Positions 51,888-62,014 of a DNA stretch of 64,000 nucleotides are shown here, in pieces. Both the position numbers and the translations under genes were made by a program. The notes below the pieces were generated by a model. That model did not search any database, was not told the DNA's origin, and saw only the letters and a list, made by a program, of their open reading frames with translations. The stretch is from CAYJBH01 sp964370825. Its GTDB lineage: Bacteria > Bacillota > Clostridia > Oscillospirales > Ruminococcaceae. How positions within the stretch are numbered: the stretch's first letter is position 1; every line of letters begins with the position of its first letter. Where the stretch lies: the NCBI GenBank assembly GCA_964370825.1, contig CAYJKY010000010.1, positions 20,321 through 84,320 of the forward strand. The letters are read 5' to 3'.

Positions 51888-53600
51888 TTATTTTCTGTTT
51901 TTGTAAAAAGGTTTCAGCAAGGTTCGTTGTGCGGCTTTTTCGGTAGGTTTTTTCGCAACGTAAATAGGTTTAAGTGTCCTATAATCGAGCCCTGTGTAAA
52001 ACATTGCCGTAGATATTGTACCCGGGGTAGGATAAAAATCCTGCACCTGCTCCGGGTGCATTCGGTTTCTTGTAAGATACCCAGCCATTGCCCTCGCATC
52101 CTTGAGTGTGCAGCCGGGGTGGCTACTCATTAAATATGGTACAAGATACTGCTCCTTGCCCGCCTTTTTCGATATTGCTGCATATTTTTTTCTAAAGGCA
52201 TCAAACACCGTGACATCCGGCTTACCCATAAAGGAGAGTGTTGCATATTCGGTGTGTTCCGGAGCAACCTTGAGTTGACCACTCACATGACGGGTTATAA
52301 GCTGTTTCATGAATCCGGAATTTTTATCTTCCATAAGATAGTCGTATCTAATTCCACTTCTGATAAAAACTTTTTTCACACCCGGCAGAGACTCTATCTC
52401 GGTCAACAGACCTGCGTAGTCGCTATGATCGGAAATGAGCTGTGGACAGGGGCGCGGAAACAAACATTGCTTATCCTTACAAACACCGTGTTTCAGCTGT
52501 TTTTTGCAGGCGGCATGCCTGAAATTTGCAGTAGGACCGCCAACATCGTGTATATACCCCTTAAAGTTCGGCATGTCGGTTATGAGTTTTGCCTCGCTAA
52601 GCACCGATTCATGACTGCGTGAGGATACCCGTCTGCCCTGATGCATGGTAAGAGCACAAAAGTTACACCCTCCAAAGCACCCACGATTGTGAATAATGGA
52701 AAACTGCACCTCCTCTATAGCCTTGACACCTCCCATACCGTCATATATCGGGTGCACCTTTCTGGTAAACGGGAGATTGTATACCTTATCAAGTTCATCG
52801 GTATCCAACACATCTGCCGGCTTGTTTTGTATTAATAGGCCGTTTTTTTGCCGCTGTGATAGCATCACCGCATTAAGGCTGTCGTTATTTTGTTGCTGTA
52901 GCACCGTAGCCTTCATATATGCAATAGGGTCTGATTTGACCTTATCAAAGGATGCCATCTGCCTTGCACCGTCCGGCATCTGCCCCCCGTTAGCTATCAT
53001 ATAACAGCTACCGGGTATATCGGTCATCTGTTCTATGCTTTTTCTTTCGGCAAATTTTTTCCCGATTTCGATAATCGCACGCTCACCCATACCGTATACC
53101 AATAAGTCAGCACCGGAGTCCTCTAATATTGAGGGTATAACCTTGTCCGACCAGTAGTCATAGTGGGCAAAGCGTCGCAAACTCGCCTCTATCCCCCCGA
53201 TAATAACCGGTACATCAGGATATGCTTTTTTTGCAAGTTTCGAGTAAACGCACACCGCCCTGTCGGGTCTTAACCCTGCCTTGGCACCTGGAGAGTACAG
53301 ATCGTTTCCGCGCCTTTTCTTTGCCGCAGTATAGTGGTTAACCATACTATCAATATTACCGCCGGTAACAAGAAAGGCATGGCGAGGGCGTCTGAACCTT
53401 TTAAAATCTTCCTCGTTTTTAAAGCTCGGCTGTGCAAGAACGGCAACTGTAAATCCTTGTTGCTGTAGCAGTCGGCCGATTATTGCCGCCCCAAAGCTCG
53501 GGTGATCCACATAGGCATCTCCGGTTACCAAAACAAAGTCGGCATAATGTTTCCCATCTGCCTGTAAATCCTCAAAACTTATCGGTAAAAACTTTTCCAT
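51888..53600 (-). CDS. YgiQ family radical SAM protein
   Basis: A 570-residue protein. The N-terminal part has VTGDAYVDHPSFGAAIIGRLL (cobalamin-binding-like fold) and GGIEASLRRFAHYDYWSD. The radical SAM cluster motif is GCFGGCNFC near the middle (three cysteines in CxxxCxxC), followed by HQGRRVSSRSHESV. The C-terminus carries the typical YMTKNPERV-like tail with DFYPTPGTISTAMFYTGLDY. The function of YgiQ is not known. It starts 1 bp into the end of the ftsK gene upstream. Confidence 0.93.
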   Translation of the reverse strand: MEKFLPISFEDLQADGKHYADFVLVTGDAYVDHPSFGAAIIGRLLQQQGFTVAVLAQPSFKNEEDFKRFRRPRHAFLVTGGNIDSMVNHYTAAKKRRGNDLYSPGAKAGLRPDRAVCVYSKLAKKAYPDVPVIIGGIEASLRRFAHYDYWSDKVIPSILEDSGADLLVYGMGERAIIEIGKKFAERKSIEQMTDIPGSCYMIANGGQMPDGARQMASFDKVKSDPIAYMKATVLQQQNNDSLNAVMLSQRQKNGLLIQNKPADVLDTDELDKVYNLPFTRKVHPIYDGMGGVKAIEEVQFSIIHNRGCFGGCNFCALTMHQGRRVSSRSHESVLSEAKLITDMPNFKGYIHDVGGPTANFRHAACKKQLKHGVCKDKQCLFPRPCPQLISDHSDYAGLLTEIESLPGVKKVFIRSGIRYDYLMEDKNSGFMKQLITRHVSGQLKVAPEHTEYATLSFMGKPDVTVFDAFRKKYAAISKKAGKEQYLVPYLMSSHPGCTLKDARAMAGYLTRNRMHPEQVQDFYPTPGTISTAMFYTGLDYRTLKPIYVAKKPTEKAAQRTLLKPFYKNRK

Positions 53601-56095
53601 TAGGTTGAAATCTTTCTTTCTGCTATCTGCTGTCTGCTGACAAGAACGGTTCTCGGTTTCGAGCCTTCATAGGGACCGATTAGTCCTGCGGCTTCCAGCT
53701 CGTCGATAATCCTTGCCGCACGAGCATAGCCGAGTTTCAGTCTACGTTGCAATAGAGAGGTTGATGCCATTCCCGCATCTGCTACCGCCTCGGCAGCATC
53801 CCAGAACATAGCATCCACATCTGCGCCGCCGGCTTCTCCGCCTCCGCCCGAGTTTTTTCCACCCTTGGCAGGCTCTGCCGCCGCAATTTTTTCTGCACTT
53901 TCAATCAGCACTTCGTCATATTCCGCACTCTTTTGCTTTTTGACGAAGCTGAGAACCTTGCGTATTTCTCCGTCGTTCACATAGTTACCCTGAATTCGAA
54001 TCGGTTTACCGGCACCCACCGGCATGTATAGCATATCACCGCTTCCAAGCAACTTTTCTGCACCTGCACCGTCCAATATTGTTCGGCTGTCAACCTGGCT
54101 GGATACCGCAAATGCAATTCTGGAGGGGATGTTCGCCTTTATAAGACCGGTTATAACATCCACCGATGGACGCTGAGTCGCTACTATGAGGTGCATTCCG
54201 GCAGCTCTTGCCTTTTGTGCTATTCTACAAATGTAATCCTCAACCTCCTTGCCCGACACCATCATAAGGTCGGCAAGCTCATCAATAATAATTGCAATAT
54301 AGGGCATATTTTCAAGCTCAGGATTTGTTCCGGCAAGCTGATTATAGCTACGGATATCACGAACATTGTTCTCGGCAAATGCTCGATAACGGCGTTCCAT
54401 CTCGGCAACCGCCGCCCCGAGTGCACCCGCCGCCTTTCGAGGTTCGGTAACCACCGGCATTAACAGGTGTGGTATTCCGTTATAGTCGGCAAGTTCCACC
54501 ACCTTAGGGTCAATAAGAATAAGCCTTATACGGTCGGGCGAGGCTTTACAAAGGAAGCTTATTATACAGCTGTTAATACACACCGATTTACCGCTACCGG
54601 TAGAACCTGCTATAAGTAGATGAGGCATCTTGGTGAGATCGGCAACCTGCACCTGTCCTGCAATGTCTTTTCCGAGTGCAATGGTAAGCGGTGAGTCGGG
54701 TGATGTAAATTCCCTGCTTTCAAGTATACTCCTTATTCCTACCGGAACAACAGTTTTATTGGGAACCTCTATTCCCACCGCCGCCTTATTCGGGATAGGT
54801 GCCTCTATTCGCACACCTGCCGTAGCTAAGTTGAGTGCAAGGTCATCGGCAAGTGCGGTAATTTTGCTTATCTTTACACCTGCAAGCGGCTGTAATTCGT
54901 ACCTTGTAAGGGTGGGGCCTCGACTGATGTCCATCATTTTCGTTTCGACACCAAAACTTTTAAGGGTGTTTACGAGCAGATCGGCAGTTGTTCGCATCTC
55001 AAACTGAACACCTTCCTCGGAAACACTTTTTTGCGGCTCGAACATTTCAGGTGAGGGAAGTTCATAACCCACAAGGGTAGGTTCCTGTAAATCCAGCAGT
55101 TCTTCCTGTGCTTCCGGCTCTTCTATGCGCCTCGTCACAGCCTTTTCTATTAACATTTCTATCGGCATAGATGCCTCGTCAGGTTCCTCCTCAGGCATTT
55201 TAGTGCTGTTTAAAATATACTCGGTGGACTTTTTAAAGGCTTTCTCCTCCTCTACCTTCTCGGGCTCGGAGGGTATAACCTCGATAGGTGTAGTGGGCTG
55301 TTGTGCTTCCTCCTGTGCAAGGTTTGAGGATATCCTTATAAGACCGGTCTCGACAACGGCGGGATCAGGAACAAAAGGTGGGGTTGCGTCACCCGATTCC
55401 TCTATAACATCATTGCCCAGCGGCAGATCCAGATTAATTTCCTGCTTACGTTGTTTCACCTCTCTTGATTTTACGGTTATAGGCTTTTTCGGAGTTTCAG
55501 GAGTAGTTCTGTTCGGTTTGGTAAAGCTTGCGGCAAAAAATCTTATTGATCTCCTGGTAAACACATAGATGTCGTAAGGGGTTATTCCGGTCAACAACAT
55601 CACAAATATCAGCGATAGCAACACAAGTATTATATTTGCTACCGGGCGACCAAGCAATGCGACAAGTGGCAACCCCAAAAGTGATACGATCAATCCGCCG
55701 CCTTCACCATCCACGCCAAGCTTTATCATTAACTCTAACGAGTCAATTAACTCCACGTCGGCTACATCGGTATCGGAAAACACAAAAAACACCGAGGATG
55801 TTATCACGACCACAATGGCAGATATAACGGTCTTTCCAACCAACGGTTGTTCCATTCCGGCAAGCACGGCAAGATAGATAATCAGTATCCCCACAAGGTA
55901 CCCGCCAAACCCCATTATCATAAAGTAAAAATCTTTAAGTCCGTTCCAGAGAGATGAGCCATCTACAAAGCAAAGCACCAGCACCAGTATGCCTGTACCA
56001 AAAAGAATTATACTCAATAAAATCGGGTTAATGCGATCCGGTTTTGCTGAGGGTTTTGTTTTTGATGATGTTCCTGTTCTTCTTTTAGGTGCCAT
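53600..56095 (-). CDS. FtsK/SpoIIIE family DNA translocase
   Basis: An 831-residue motor protein. Four membrane helices occupy about residues 22-180, then an acidic Pro/Glu-rich linker (about 200-360). The motor has Walker A GSTGSGKS near 497-504, the Walker B region IIIDELADLMM and ATQRPSVDVITGLIKANIP. The C-terminal gamma domain (about 770-825) has TSLLQRRLKLGYARAARIIDELE, which reads DNA polarity. Such proteins pump DNA through the division or spore septum. Whether it is FtsK or SpoIIIE cannot be decided from this alone; the genome has Spo0A, so a role in spore formation is possible. Confidence 0.92.
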   Translation of the reverse strand: MAPKRRTGTSSKTKPSAKPDRINPILLSIILFGTGILVLVLCFVDGSSLWNGLKDFYFMIMGFGGYLVGILIIYLAVLAGMEQPLVGKTVISAIVVVITSSVFFVFSDTDVADVELIDSLELMIKLGVDGEGGGLIVSLLGLPLVALLGRPVANIILVLLSLIFVMLLTGITPYDIYVFTRRSIRFFAASFTKPNRTTPETPKKPITVKSREVKQRKQEINLDLPLGNDVIEESGDATPPFVPDPAVVETGLIRISSNLAQEEAQQPTTPIEVIPSEPEKVEEEKAFKKSTEYILNSTKMPEEEPDEASMPIEMLIEKAVTRRIEEPEAQEELLDLQEPTLVGYELPSPEMFEPQKSVSEEGVQFEMRTTADLLVNTLKSFGVETKMMDISRGPTLTRYELQPLAGVKISKITALADDLALNLATAGVRIEAPIPNKAAVGIEVPNKTVVPVGIRSILESREFTSPDSPLTIALGKDIAGQVQVADLTKMPHLLIAGSTGSGKSVCINSCIISFLCKASPDRIRLILIDPKVVELADYNGIPHLLMPVVTEPRKAAGALGAAVAEMERRYRAFAENNVRDIRSYNQLAGTNPELENMPYIAIIIDELADLMMVSGKEVEDYICRIAQKARAAGMHLIVATQRPSVDVITGLIKANIPSRIAFAVSSQVDSRTILDGAGAEKLLGSGDMLYMPVGAGKPIRIQGNYVNDGEIRKVLSFVKKQKSAEYDEVLIESAEKIAAAEPAKGGKNSGGGGEAGGADVDAMFWDAAEAVADAGMASTSLLQRRLKLGYARAARIIDELEAAGLIGPYEGSKPRTVLVSRQQIAERKIST

Positions 56096-56140
56096 TATTA
56101 CGCAATGTTCCTTTCATTCGCGAAATTTCTAAATTTGTTG

Positions 56141-56992
56141 TTATATGAGCTGCGAGACCAGTGACCAAACACTATAGCCGGTTACCACTACACCAAGCCC
56201 AAGTGTGTAGTAGGCAAATATTACAAGTCGGTCGCTCATTAAAAGATATTGCAAAAGCTTTATACTCGCAATGCCAACCACTAAGGCAGTGACGAAACCT
56301 ACAACTGCCGGTAAAGTATCAAAAGGTACATCACCGCCAATCATATCGATTGCATCGAGTGTAGCACCGCCCAATATTGCAGGTATTCCCATCAAAAACG
56401 AAAATTTAACAGCGTAACTTTTCTTATATCCTCTTAAAAGACCGGCAGACATGGTAGAACCGCTGCGTGATACTCCGGGAAGCAGCGCCAAAATTTGTGC
56501 AAGACCGACAAACGCAGCGCTCTTAAAGGTTGCTTTGGAGGAATCGGTCTGTCCGGAACCGGATTTTGATGCAAAGAACAGAAGACTTGCTGTAATTAAA
56601 AAGCATATACCCTCTATCAGGATACTGCTATCCTCGGCCAGACTTTCTATGTAGCTCATGAAAGGAACAACCAAAAACAGCGGAAGTGTCGCAACTATAA
56701 GTAGTAGCAACAATCTTCGTTCAGGTGAGGCGTTCTTAATCGTGAACTTGCCCGTAAAGATATCCTTTATCGACAAAAACAACTCCTTAATTAGGGAAAT
56801 AATGTCCTCCCTAAAAACGATAACAACTGCAAGCAGGGTACCGAGGTGCAATAGTAGAGAGAAGGACAGTGCCCCCTCACCGCTATTACCGCTGAAGTAC
56901 TGGTATAATGCAAGATGTCCACTGCTGGACACTGGTAAAAATTCCGTCAATCCCTGAATAATACCTTGAAAAATCCCATCAAAAACTGTCAT
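56141..56992 (-). CDS. uppP: Undecaprenyl-diphosphate phosphatase
   Basis: A 283-residue membrane protein of the BacA/UppP family. It has GIIQGLTEFLPVSSSGHLAL near the N-terminus and LPGVSRSGSTMSAGLLRG, the two active-site regions, in a pattern of about eight membrane helices. It recycles the lipid carrier for cell wall synthesis and is linked to bacitracin tolerance. The ATG at 56992 follows AGAGG by 10 bp; the open frame begins seven codons upstream. Confidence 0.94.
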   Translation of the reverse strand: MTVFDGIFQGIIQGLTEFLPVSSSGHLALYQYFSGNSGEGALSFSLLLHLGTLLAVVIVFREDIISLIKELFLSIKDIFTGKFTIKNASPERRLLLLLIVATLPLFLVVPFMSYIESLAEDSSILIEGICFLITASLLFFASKSGSGQTDSSKATFKSAAFVGLAQILALLPGVSRSGSTMSAGLLRGYKKSYAVKFSFLMGIPAILGGATLDAIDMIGGDVPFDTLPAVVGFVTALVVGIASIKLLQYLLMSDRLVIFAYYTLGLGVVVTGYSVWSLVSQLI

Positions 56993-57067
56993 AAAAAAAG
57001 AACCTCTGTACATATATTATTTTAACAATTTATTATATCATATATAATCGGCAATTAAAACCCTTTT

Positions 57068-57096
57068 TTTATAATATTATAATGTTGCACAGTCAA
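57068..57096 (-). promoter_or_regulatory. Promoter of uppP
   Basis: Read on the - strand: TTGACT (57096-57091), a 17-bp spacer and TATAAA (57073-57068). A TATAAT nearer the gene lacks a good -35 box. Confidence 0.55.
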
Positions 57097-57173
57097 TTTA
57101 TCACTTTGACACCGACTAAAAAACGTCATTCTGCACAAAATTTTAAACATTGGTAAATTTTTTTTAAAAACGC

Positions 57174-57202
57174 TTGACAAATTAGTAAAAAACCATTATA
57201 AA
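57174..57202 (+). promoter_or_regulatory. Promoter of acpP
   Basis: TTGACA at 57174-57179, a 17-bp spacer and TATAAA at 57197-57202, about 45 bp before the acpP transcript's ATG. No FapR-type operator was recognised. Confidence 0.72.
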
Positions 57203-57253
57203 TTGGATACAGAGTAAAATATTTTTAAGTTCATAAAAACATGAGGAGGGAGT

Positions 57254-57484
57254 ATGGTTTTCGAGAAGATTAGAGATATTATCAGCGAAGAACTTGACAT
57301 TGATGTTAATAAAATCACAAACGATTCTAGCTTAGTGGATGATTTTGATGCCGACTCGTTGGATGTTGTTGACATTGTTATGAGTATTGAGGATGAATTT
57401 GCAGTAGAGATATCCGATGATGCCGCCGAAAACTTTAAAACCGTAGGTGATGTTGTTAAATATGTCGAAGATAACCTCGCATAA
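57254..57484 (+). CDS. acpP: Acyl carrier protein
   Basis: A 76-residue acidic protein of the classic size. The phosphopantetheine site is DDFDADSLDVVDIVM with the attachment serine in DSL (Ser36 region). It carries growing acyl chains in fatty acid synthesis. GAGGAGGGAGT before the ATG is a very strong ribosome site. It stands alone here; no fab genes are next to it. Confidence 0.96.
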   Translation: MVFEKIRDIISEELDIDVNKITNDSSLVDDFDADSLDVVDIVMSIEDEFAVEISDDAAENFKTVGDVVKYVEDNLA

Positions 57485-57526
57485 CTGCCAATTAGTACTC
57501 AAAATACTGATATTTCAATTTTCATC

Positions 57527-57555
57527 TTGACATTTTTTGTATTTTTAGGTATTAT
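57527..57555 (+). promoter_or_regulatory. Promoter of the HPr-uvrC unit
   Basis: TTGACA at 57527-57532, a 17-bp spacer and TATTAT at 57550-57555, 29 bp before the HPr ATG. Confidence 0.72.
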
Positions 57556-57584
57556 TTATATGTGGCTATTAACTGGAGTATAAT

Positions 57585-57848
57585 ATGATTATCAAAGAAG
57601 TAACTGTAGAAAATCAGGTAGGCTTACACGCTCGTCCGGCAACTTTCTTTATTCAAAAAGCTAACGAGTACAAGTCCTCTATCTGGGTAGAGAAGGAAGA
57701 GCGTAGGGTCAACGCAAAAAGTTTGCTCGGTGTTCTGTCTCTCGGGATTGTCGGTGGTACAACCATTAGAGTTATCGCAGACGGCCAGGACGAGGTTGAG
57801 GCTGTTGATGGGCTGATAAAATTGGTTAACTCCGGTTTTTCGGATTAG
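57585..57848 (+). CDS. ptsH: HPr family phosphocarrier protein
   Basis: An 87-residue protein. The active-site segment VGLHARPATFF has the phosphorylated histidine (His15 region), so it is HPr rather than Crh, which lacks it. The regulatory serine lies in NAKSLLGVLSLG (Ser46 region), the target of HPr kinase in Bacillota. It passes phosphate to sugar transporters and acts in catabolite control. No ptsI gene is adjacent. It is 19 bp before uvrC, probably in the same transcript. Confidence 0.93.
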   Translation: MIIKEVTVENQVGLHARPATFFIQKANEYKSSIWVEKEERRVNAKSLLGVLSLGIVGGTTIRVIADGQDEVEAVDGLIKLVNSGFSD

Positions 57849-57867
57849 AATTACATCACCATAGCTT

Positions 57868-59712
57868 GTGACAAAAGCAGAGCTGCTTAATAAGGCAAAA
57901 TCTCTCCCACTTTTACCCGGTGTGTATATCATGAAGGGTAAGAGTGGGCGTGTTATTTATGTAGGAAAAGCTAAACAGCTGCAAAAAAGAGTCATGCAGT
58001 ATTTCCGTGAAGGAGCGCAATCTTTAAAGGTGCAAAAGATGGTGACCGTGGTTGAAGATTTTGACACCATCGTCACCGCAAGCGAGTTTGAAGCTTTAGT
58101 ATTAGAGTGTAGCCAGATAAAGTTACATCGACCGAAGTATAATATTCTTTTAAAGGACGACAAGGGCTATAGCTATATCAAAATTACCCACGAGCAGTAT
58201 CCTCGCATACAAGCAGTACTTCAAAAAGAGCAGGATACCGCAAGGTACATCGGTCCTTTTACCAGCTCCTTTGCGGTAAGAGAGATGGCCGACACAGCAA
58301 ATACCGCATTTAAGCTTCCGATATGCAGTCGTGTTTTCCCGAGGGATTTCGGGAAAACACGCCCCTGCCTGAACCATCATATCGGAAGATGTATTGGGCT
58401 TTGCTCTGGCCGAATTAAAAGAGACGAATATCTTAAGCTCGTTGACGGCGCTACCACCCTAATTACCAAAGGGCAAAAGGAGCTGCTCACCATATTGGAG
58501 AGCAGAATGCAGGAGGAAGCGGAGGCGTTACGGTTCGAGTCCGCTGCTGAAATTCGCAACCAGATTGATGCCATACGTCGAATGAACAAGGGGCAACGTG
58601 TCACCCTTTCCGGAACTGTTGAGCAGGACGTAATATCGGCGGTTTTTTATTTAGGACGTGCCGCAGTCGCCGTATTAAGATTTAGAGGTGGTAGACTTTA
58701 CGACAAAAAAGAGTTTGTGTTTGAAGACCCTGATCCTACCATTCTTCGCGAAGAATTTTTACTACAGTACTATGGCGGTGAACTGCCCATTCCCAAAAGA
58801 ATAATCATTGATGAGGAGTTTGAGGGACTGGATCTCATCAAGCAACTCGTAACCGAGATTAAAGGTACAAATGTAGATATCATCGTACCGCAAAAAGGTG
58901 ACCTAAAATCATTGGTGGAGATGGCGCGTGTGAATGCCTCCGAACGATTAACACGTGACTCCGGTAGGACCGGACGGCTTGACAGATTGCTTGATAGTCT
59001 TTCAAAGCTACTGTCACTACCCACCCCTCCGCAACGAATAGAGGCATTTGACATTAGTAACTGGGGAGAGGGAAGCTCTGTTGCCGGAATGGTGGTATTT
59101 GAAGATGCTAAGCCACACAAGGTAGGATACCGTCGCTTTGCAATGAAAACCGTTTCCGGAACGGACGATTACGCCTCAATAAACGAGGTTATCACTAGGC
59201 GCATCGACAACTACAATCGTAAAACAGACGATGAGTTTTCAAAACTTCCGGACCTTGTTTTTTTGGATGGCGGCTTGGGGCAACTTTCCTCAGCAAGAAA
59301 AGCGTCTATCGGAACTGATTTTGAATTTGTGCCATTTTACGGAATGGTAAAGGACAATAGGCACCGCACCAGAGGGTTAATCTGCGAAAATGGCGAGATT
59401 GCATTATCTCCACATAAGGAGTTATTCAGCTTTATCACTCAAATTCAGGATGAAACGCATCGATTTGCCATCTCCTATGAAAGAAAACGAGCAAAGACCA
59501 AAAGTTATGCAAGCAATTTAATAGGTATTGAAGGGGTAGGACCCGCAACGCAAAAAAAATTATTTTCAAGCTTCAAAACCATCGCAAAAATAAAGAACGC
59601 TACCGAAGCCGAGCTTGTAGCCGCGGGTATAAATAAAAATGTGGCAAAAAACATCCATCAACATTTTAATGCCGACAACAAAAAACAATCAGAATTAACA
59701 TCACCCTCATAG
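57868..59712 (+). CDS. uvrC: UvrABC system protein C
   Basis: A 614-residue nuclease. It has the N-terminal GIY-YIG domain (LPGVYIMKGKSGRVIYVGKA at about 16-35), the UVR domain (residues about 200-235), the RNase H-like endonuclease with EAFDISNWGEGSSVAGMVVF and VFLDGGLGQL, and a C-terminal helix-hairpin-helix (IEGVGPATQKKLFSSFKTI). It cuts DNA on both sides of damage. Translation starts at GTG; the ribosome site in front is weak. It is 19 bp after HPr. Confidence 0.96.
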   Translation: MTKAELLNKAKSLPLLPGVYIMKGKSGRVIYVGKAKQLQKRVMQYFREGAQSLKVQKMVTVVEDFDTIVTASEFEALVLECSQIKLHRPKYNILLKDDKGYSYIKITHEQYPRIQAVLQKEQDTARYIGPFTSSFAVREMADTANTAFKLPICSRVFPRDFGKTRPCLNHHIGRCIGLCSGRIKRDEYLKLVDGATTLITKGQKELLTILESRMQEEAEALRFESAAEIRNQIDAIRRMNKGQRVTLSGTVEQDVISAVFYLGRAAVAVLRFRGGRLYDKKEFVFEDPDPTILREEFLLQYYGGELPIPKRIIIDEEFEGLDLIKQLVTEIKGTNVDIIVPQKGDLKSLVEMARVNASERLTRDSGRTGRLDRLLDSLSKLLSLPTPPQRIEAFDISNWGEGSSVAGMVVFEDAKPHKVGYRRFAMKTVSGTDDYASINEVITRRIDNYNRKTDDEFSKLPDLVFLDGGLGQLSSARKASIGTDFEFVPFYGMVKDNRHRTRGLICENGEIALSPHKELFSFITQIQDETHRFAISYERKRAKTKSYASNLIGIEGVGPATQKKLFSSFKTIAKIKNATEAELVAAGINKNVAKNIHQHFNADNKKQSELTSPS

Positions 59713-59744
59713 TATGGCTTATACGGCCACCGAATGAGGGTGAT
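59700..59744 (+). terminator. Candidate terminator after uvrC
   Basis: An 11-bp inverted repeat (ATCACCCTCAT at 59700-59710 and its complement at 59734-59744) whose first arm overlaps the uvrC stop codon. The following T-run is short (ATTTATAG). Confidence 0.5.
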
Positions 59745-59880
59745 ATTTATAGTCAAATCTCTCCAAGACCCATAGTCCGGCTGTTAAAATTCCGTTTACC
59801 TGCGTTATTGTCAAGCATCCACCTTGTTAAACGAAATTTTACCAAATCCGACCTTATGCAAAATACGAAGTGATTTGACT

Positions 59881-60783
59881 TTATGTTTTTTGTGCCGTTA
59901 TTGCTACCCAACCGTTCTTGCGGTGAACATCCTTCACCTTCAATCCCAGTTCGGTAAGGGCGGCGGCGACTTCGTCGGCTCGCTCCTCAATTATTCCGCT
60001 CGAAATAAACACCCCGGTTGAAGACAGCAAAGGAATAACACCCGGAGCAAGTGCAATTACTGCAGATGCGACAATGTTTGCGCACACGACCTCAAAGCTG
60101 CCCTTAACCGTATCGGCAAGGTTACCGCAATTTATCTGCATTATATCCGATACACCGTTAAGCTTCGCATTTTCACCCGCAACCCTCACCGCAACGCTGT
60201 CTATGTCAACCGCAACTATTTTTTTAGCTCCTAGCTTTGCCGCAGCTATGCCGAGTATGCCGCTTCCACATCCAACATCAAGTACTGCGTCCCCTTTTTG
60301 TACGATATCTGCCAGCAACTCAAGACAAAGGGATGTGGTCTCATGCCCGCCATGTCCAAATGCCATTCCGGGGTCAAGCATAATCTTAATTTTATCAGTG
60401 TCGATATCCTCCCAGCTCGGCACTACTGCAAAGGGACCTATAAAAAGAGGGTGATAATATTGACGCCAACTGTTTGCAAAATCCTCCTCCTTTACCGTAT
60501 CGATCATCAGTTTATAAATAATTCCGATATCATCAAGGTGAAGTATAACATTTTCCACCGCAGCATCCTCGCCTGCCGGTGTGTAACAGTGCATTATCAC
60601 CTCGGTACGGTCACGCTCGAGTAGTTCTTTCTCTATTAAATCACAGTGTGCAATAACCGGCACCTGCTGTTCAATATCGGAATAATCCTCGATATAAATT
60701 CCTCCGATATATAAAAGTGCTATGCCCTCGGCAATTTCGGCATCTTTTTGAGAGAGCACAAATTTCCATTCCCTATATTCCAT
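59881..60783 (-). CDS. prmA: Ribosomal protein L11 methyltransferase
   Basis: A 300-residue enzyme. The SAM-binding region is VLDVGCGSGILGIAAAKLGAKKIVAVDID, preceded by LDPGMAFGHGGHETTSLCLELL, the motif that precedes the catalytic domain in PrmA. The N-terminal part (WKFVLSQKDAEIAEGIALLY) is the L11-binding domain. It trimethylates ribosomal protein L11. It is divergent from the cysteine desulfurase gene. Confidence 0.95.
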   Translation of the reverse strand: MEYREWKFVLSQKDAEIAEGIALLYIGGIYIEDYSDIEQQVPVIAHCDLIEKELLERDRTEVIMHCYTPAGEDAAVENVILHLDDIGIIYKLMIDTVKEEDFANSWRQYYHPLFIGPFAVVPSWEDIDTDKIKIMLDPGMAFGHGGHETTSLCLELLADIVQKGDAVLDVGCGSGILGIAAAKLGAKKIVAVDIDSVAVRVAGENAKLNGVSDIMQINCGNLADTVKGSFEVVCANIVASAVIALAPGVIPLLSSTGVFISSGIIEERADEVAAALTELGLKVKDVHRKNGWVAITAQKT

Positions 60784-60886
60784 CTATATCTCCGTTATTT
60801 TTGTTTTTTTTAGTATAGCACAATTCATTCTAATATGCTATACTTATTACTATATATTGAACTGTAATCACAAAAAAGGAGTCGCT

Positions 60887-62014
60887 TTGATATATCTTGA
60901 CAATGCCGCAACAACCCATGTGTCCTCCGCTACTATTGAGCTTATCGGTCGGGTGCTTGCTAAAAACTTTGCCAACCCCGCAGCTGTATATCTCGAGGGA
61001 ATGAAAAGCGAGGAGGTGGTTGAAAATGCAAGGCGAAAGGTTGCAAAAGCCTTGTCGGTAAAACCTTCAAGGGTGTTTTTCACCTCAGGGGGAACCGAGT
61101 CCAACAACATTGGTCTATCCGGTCTTTTTTTTCCACGCAGAGGATGGGGGAAAAACATCGTTATCTCCGGATACGAACACCCGTCGGTTGCCGGTTATGT
61201 CGACTACCTTTCTCTGCAATACAATCTTGAAGTTAGGAAAATTGCTCCCTCGTCCTGTGGAAAAATATCTCCCGAAAGTTTATTAGATGCTATCGACGAT
61301 AAAACAGCCATAGTTGCTGCAATGCAGGTCAACAACGAGACCGGTGCAATATTTGATATATCCCCTTTAACCAACGAAATAAAGAAAAAAAACAGCCGCA
61401 CAGCCATTTTTTGTGACGGAATTCAGGGTGTGTTAAAATTGCCTCAATCAAATCTTGGAAACATCGATGCCTACACCTTGTCGGGGCACAAGCTCGGGGC
61501 TCCCAAAGGGGTCGGAGCGCTCTATTTAAAGGAAGGGGTCAACTATCATCCTTCATCCATCGGCGGCGGTCAGGAAGGCGGCATTCGCTCCGGAACCGAA
61601 AACATCGCATACATAGCCGCACTTGGTGAGGTGTGCGACAGTCTTGCCTATAATGTCGATGACAGATATAAATATGCCTCAGATCTCAGGGAGGCTTTTT
61701 TGGAGTGCCTCGGTGAAGCAAAATATGTAATCAACAGTCCTTCGGATGCCTCACCCTACATACTTAACCTCTCATTTGTCGGAACTAAAAGTGCTGTACT
61801 TCAGCGCGCCTTGGATGAAATGGGTGTAATGGTTTCTTCCGGCTCTTCATGTAGCAAAGGAAACCGAAGCAAAACACTATCCGCAATGTCTCTACCCCTC
61901 GAGAGGATAGACTCTGCGCTGAGGATAAGTTTTTCCTTCGAAAACACAAAAGAACAATGCAAAACGGCCTCCGAATGTATCGGGGCCGCAATAAATCGTA
62001 TTATTAAAGTTTAA
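60887..62014 (+). CDS. Cysteine desulfurase family protein (NifS/IscS-like)
   Basis: A 375-residue PLP enzyme. It begins IYLDNAATTHVS, has FTSGGTESNNIGLSG, the PLP-binding Lys in SGHKLGAPKG (Lys202) and the catalytic Cys in SSGSSCSKG (Cys322), followed by RISFSFENT. It takes sulfur from cysteine for clusters or tRNA thiolation. The TTG at 60887 is the chosen start: AAAGGAG lies 6 bp upstream and the family motif begins right after it; an earlier TTG has no such site. No thiI or iscU gene is next to it. Confidence 0.92.
   Translation: MIYLDNAATTHVSSATIELIGRVLAKNFANPAAVYLEGMKSEEVVENARRKVAKALSVKPSRVFFTSGGTESNNIGLSGLFFPRRGWGKNIVISGYEHPSVAGYVDYLSLQYNLEVRKIAPSSCGKISPESLLDAIDDKTAIVAAMQVNNETGAIFDISPLTNEIKKKNSRTAIFCDGIQGVLKLPQSNLGNIDAYTLSGHKLGAPKGVGALYLKEGVNYHPSSIGGGQEGGIRSGTENIAYIAALGEVCDSLAYNVDDRYKYASDLREAFLECLGEAKYVINSPSDASPYILNLSFVGTKSAVLQRALDEMGVMVSSGSSCSKGNRSKTLSAMSLPLERIDSALRISFSFENTKEQCKTASECIGAAINRIIKV

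Noticed and set aside
57014..57253. Additional small gene between uppP and acpP
   Set aside because: The region is AT-rich, holds divergent promoters, and has no frame with a ribosome site.
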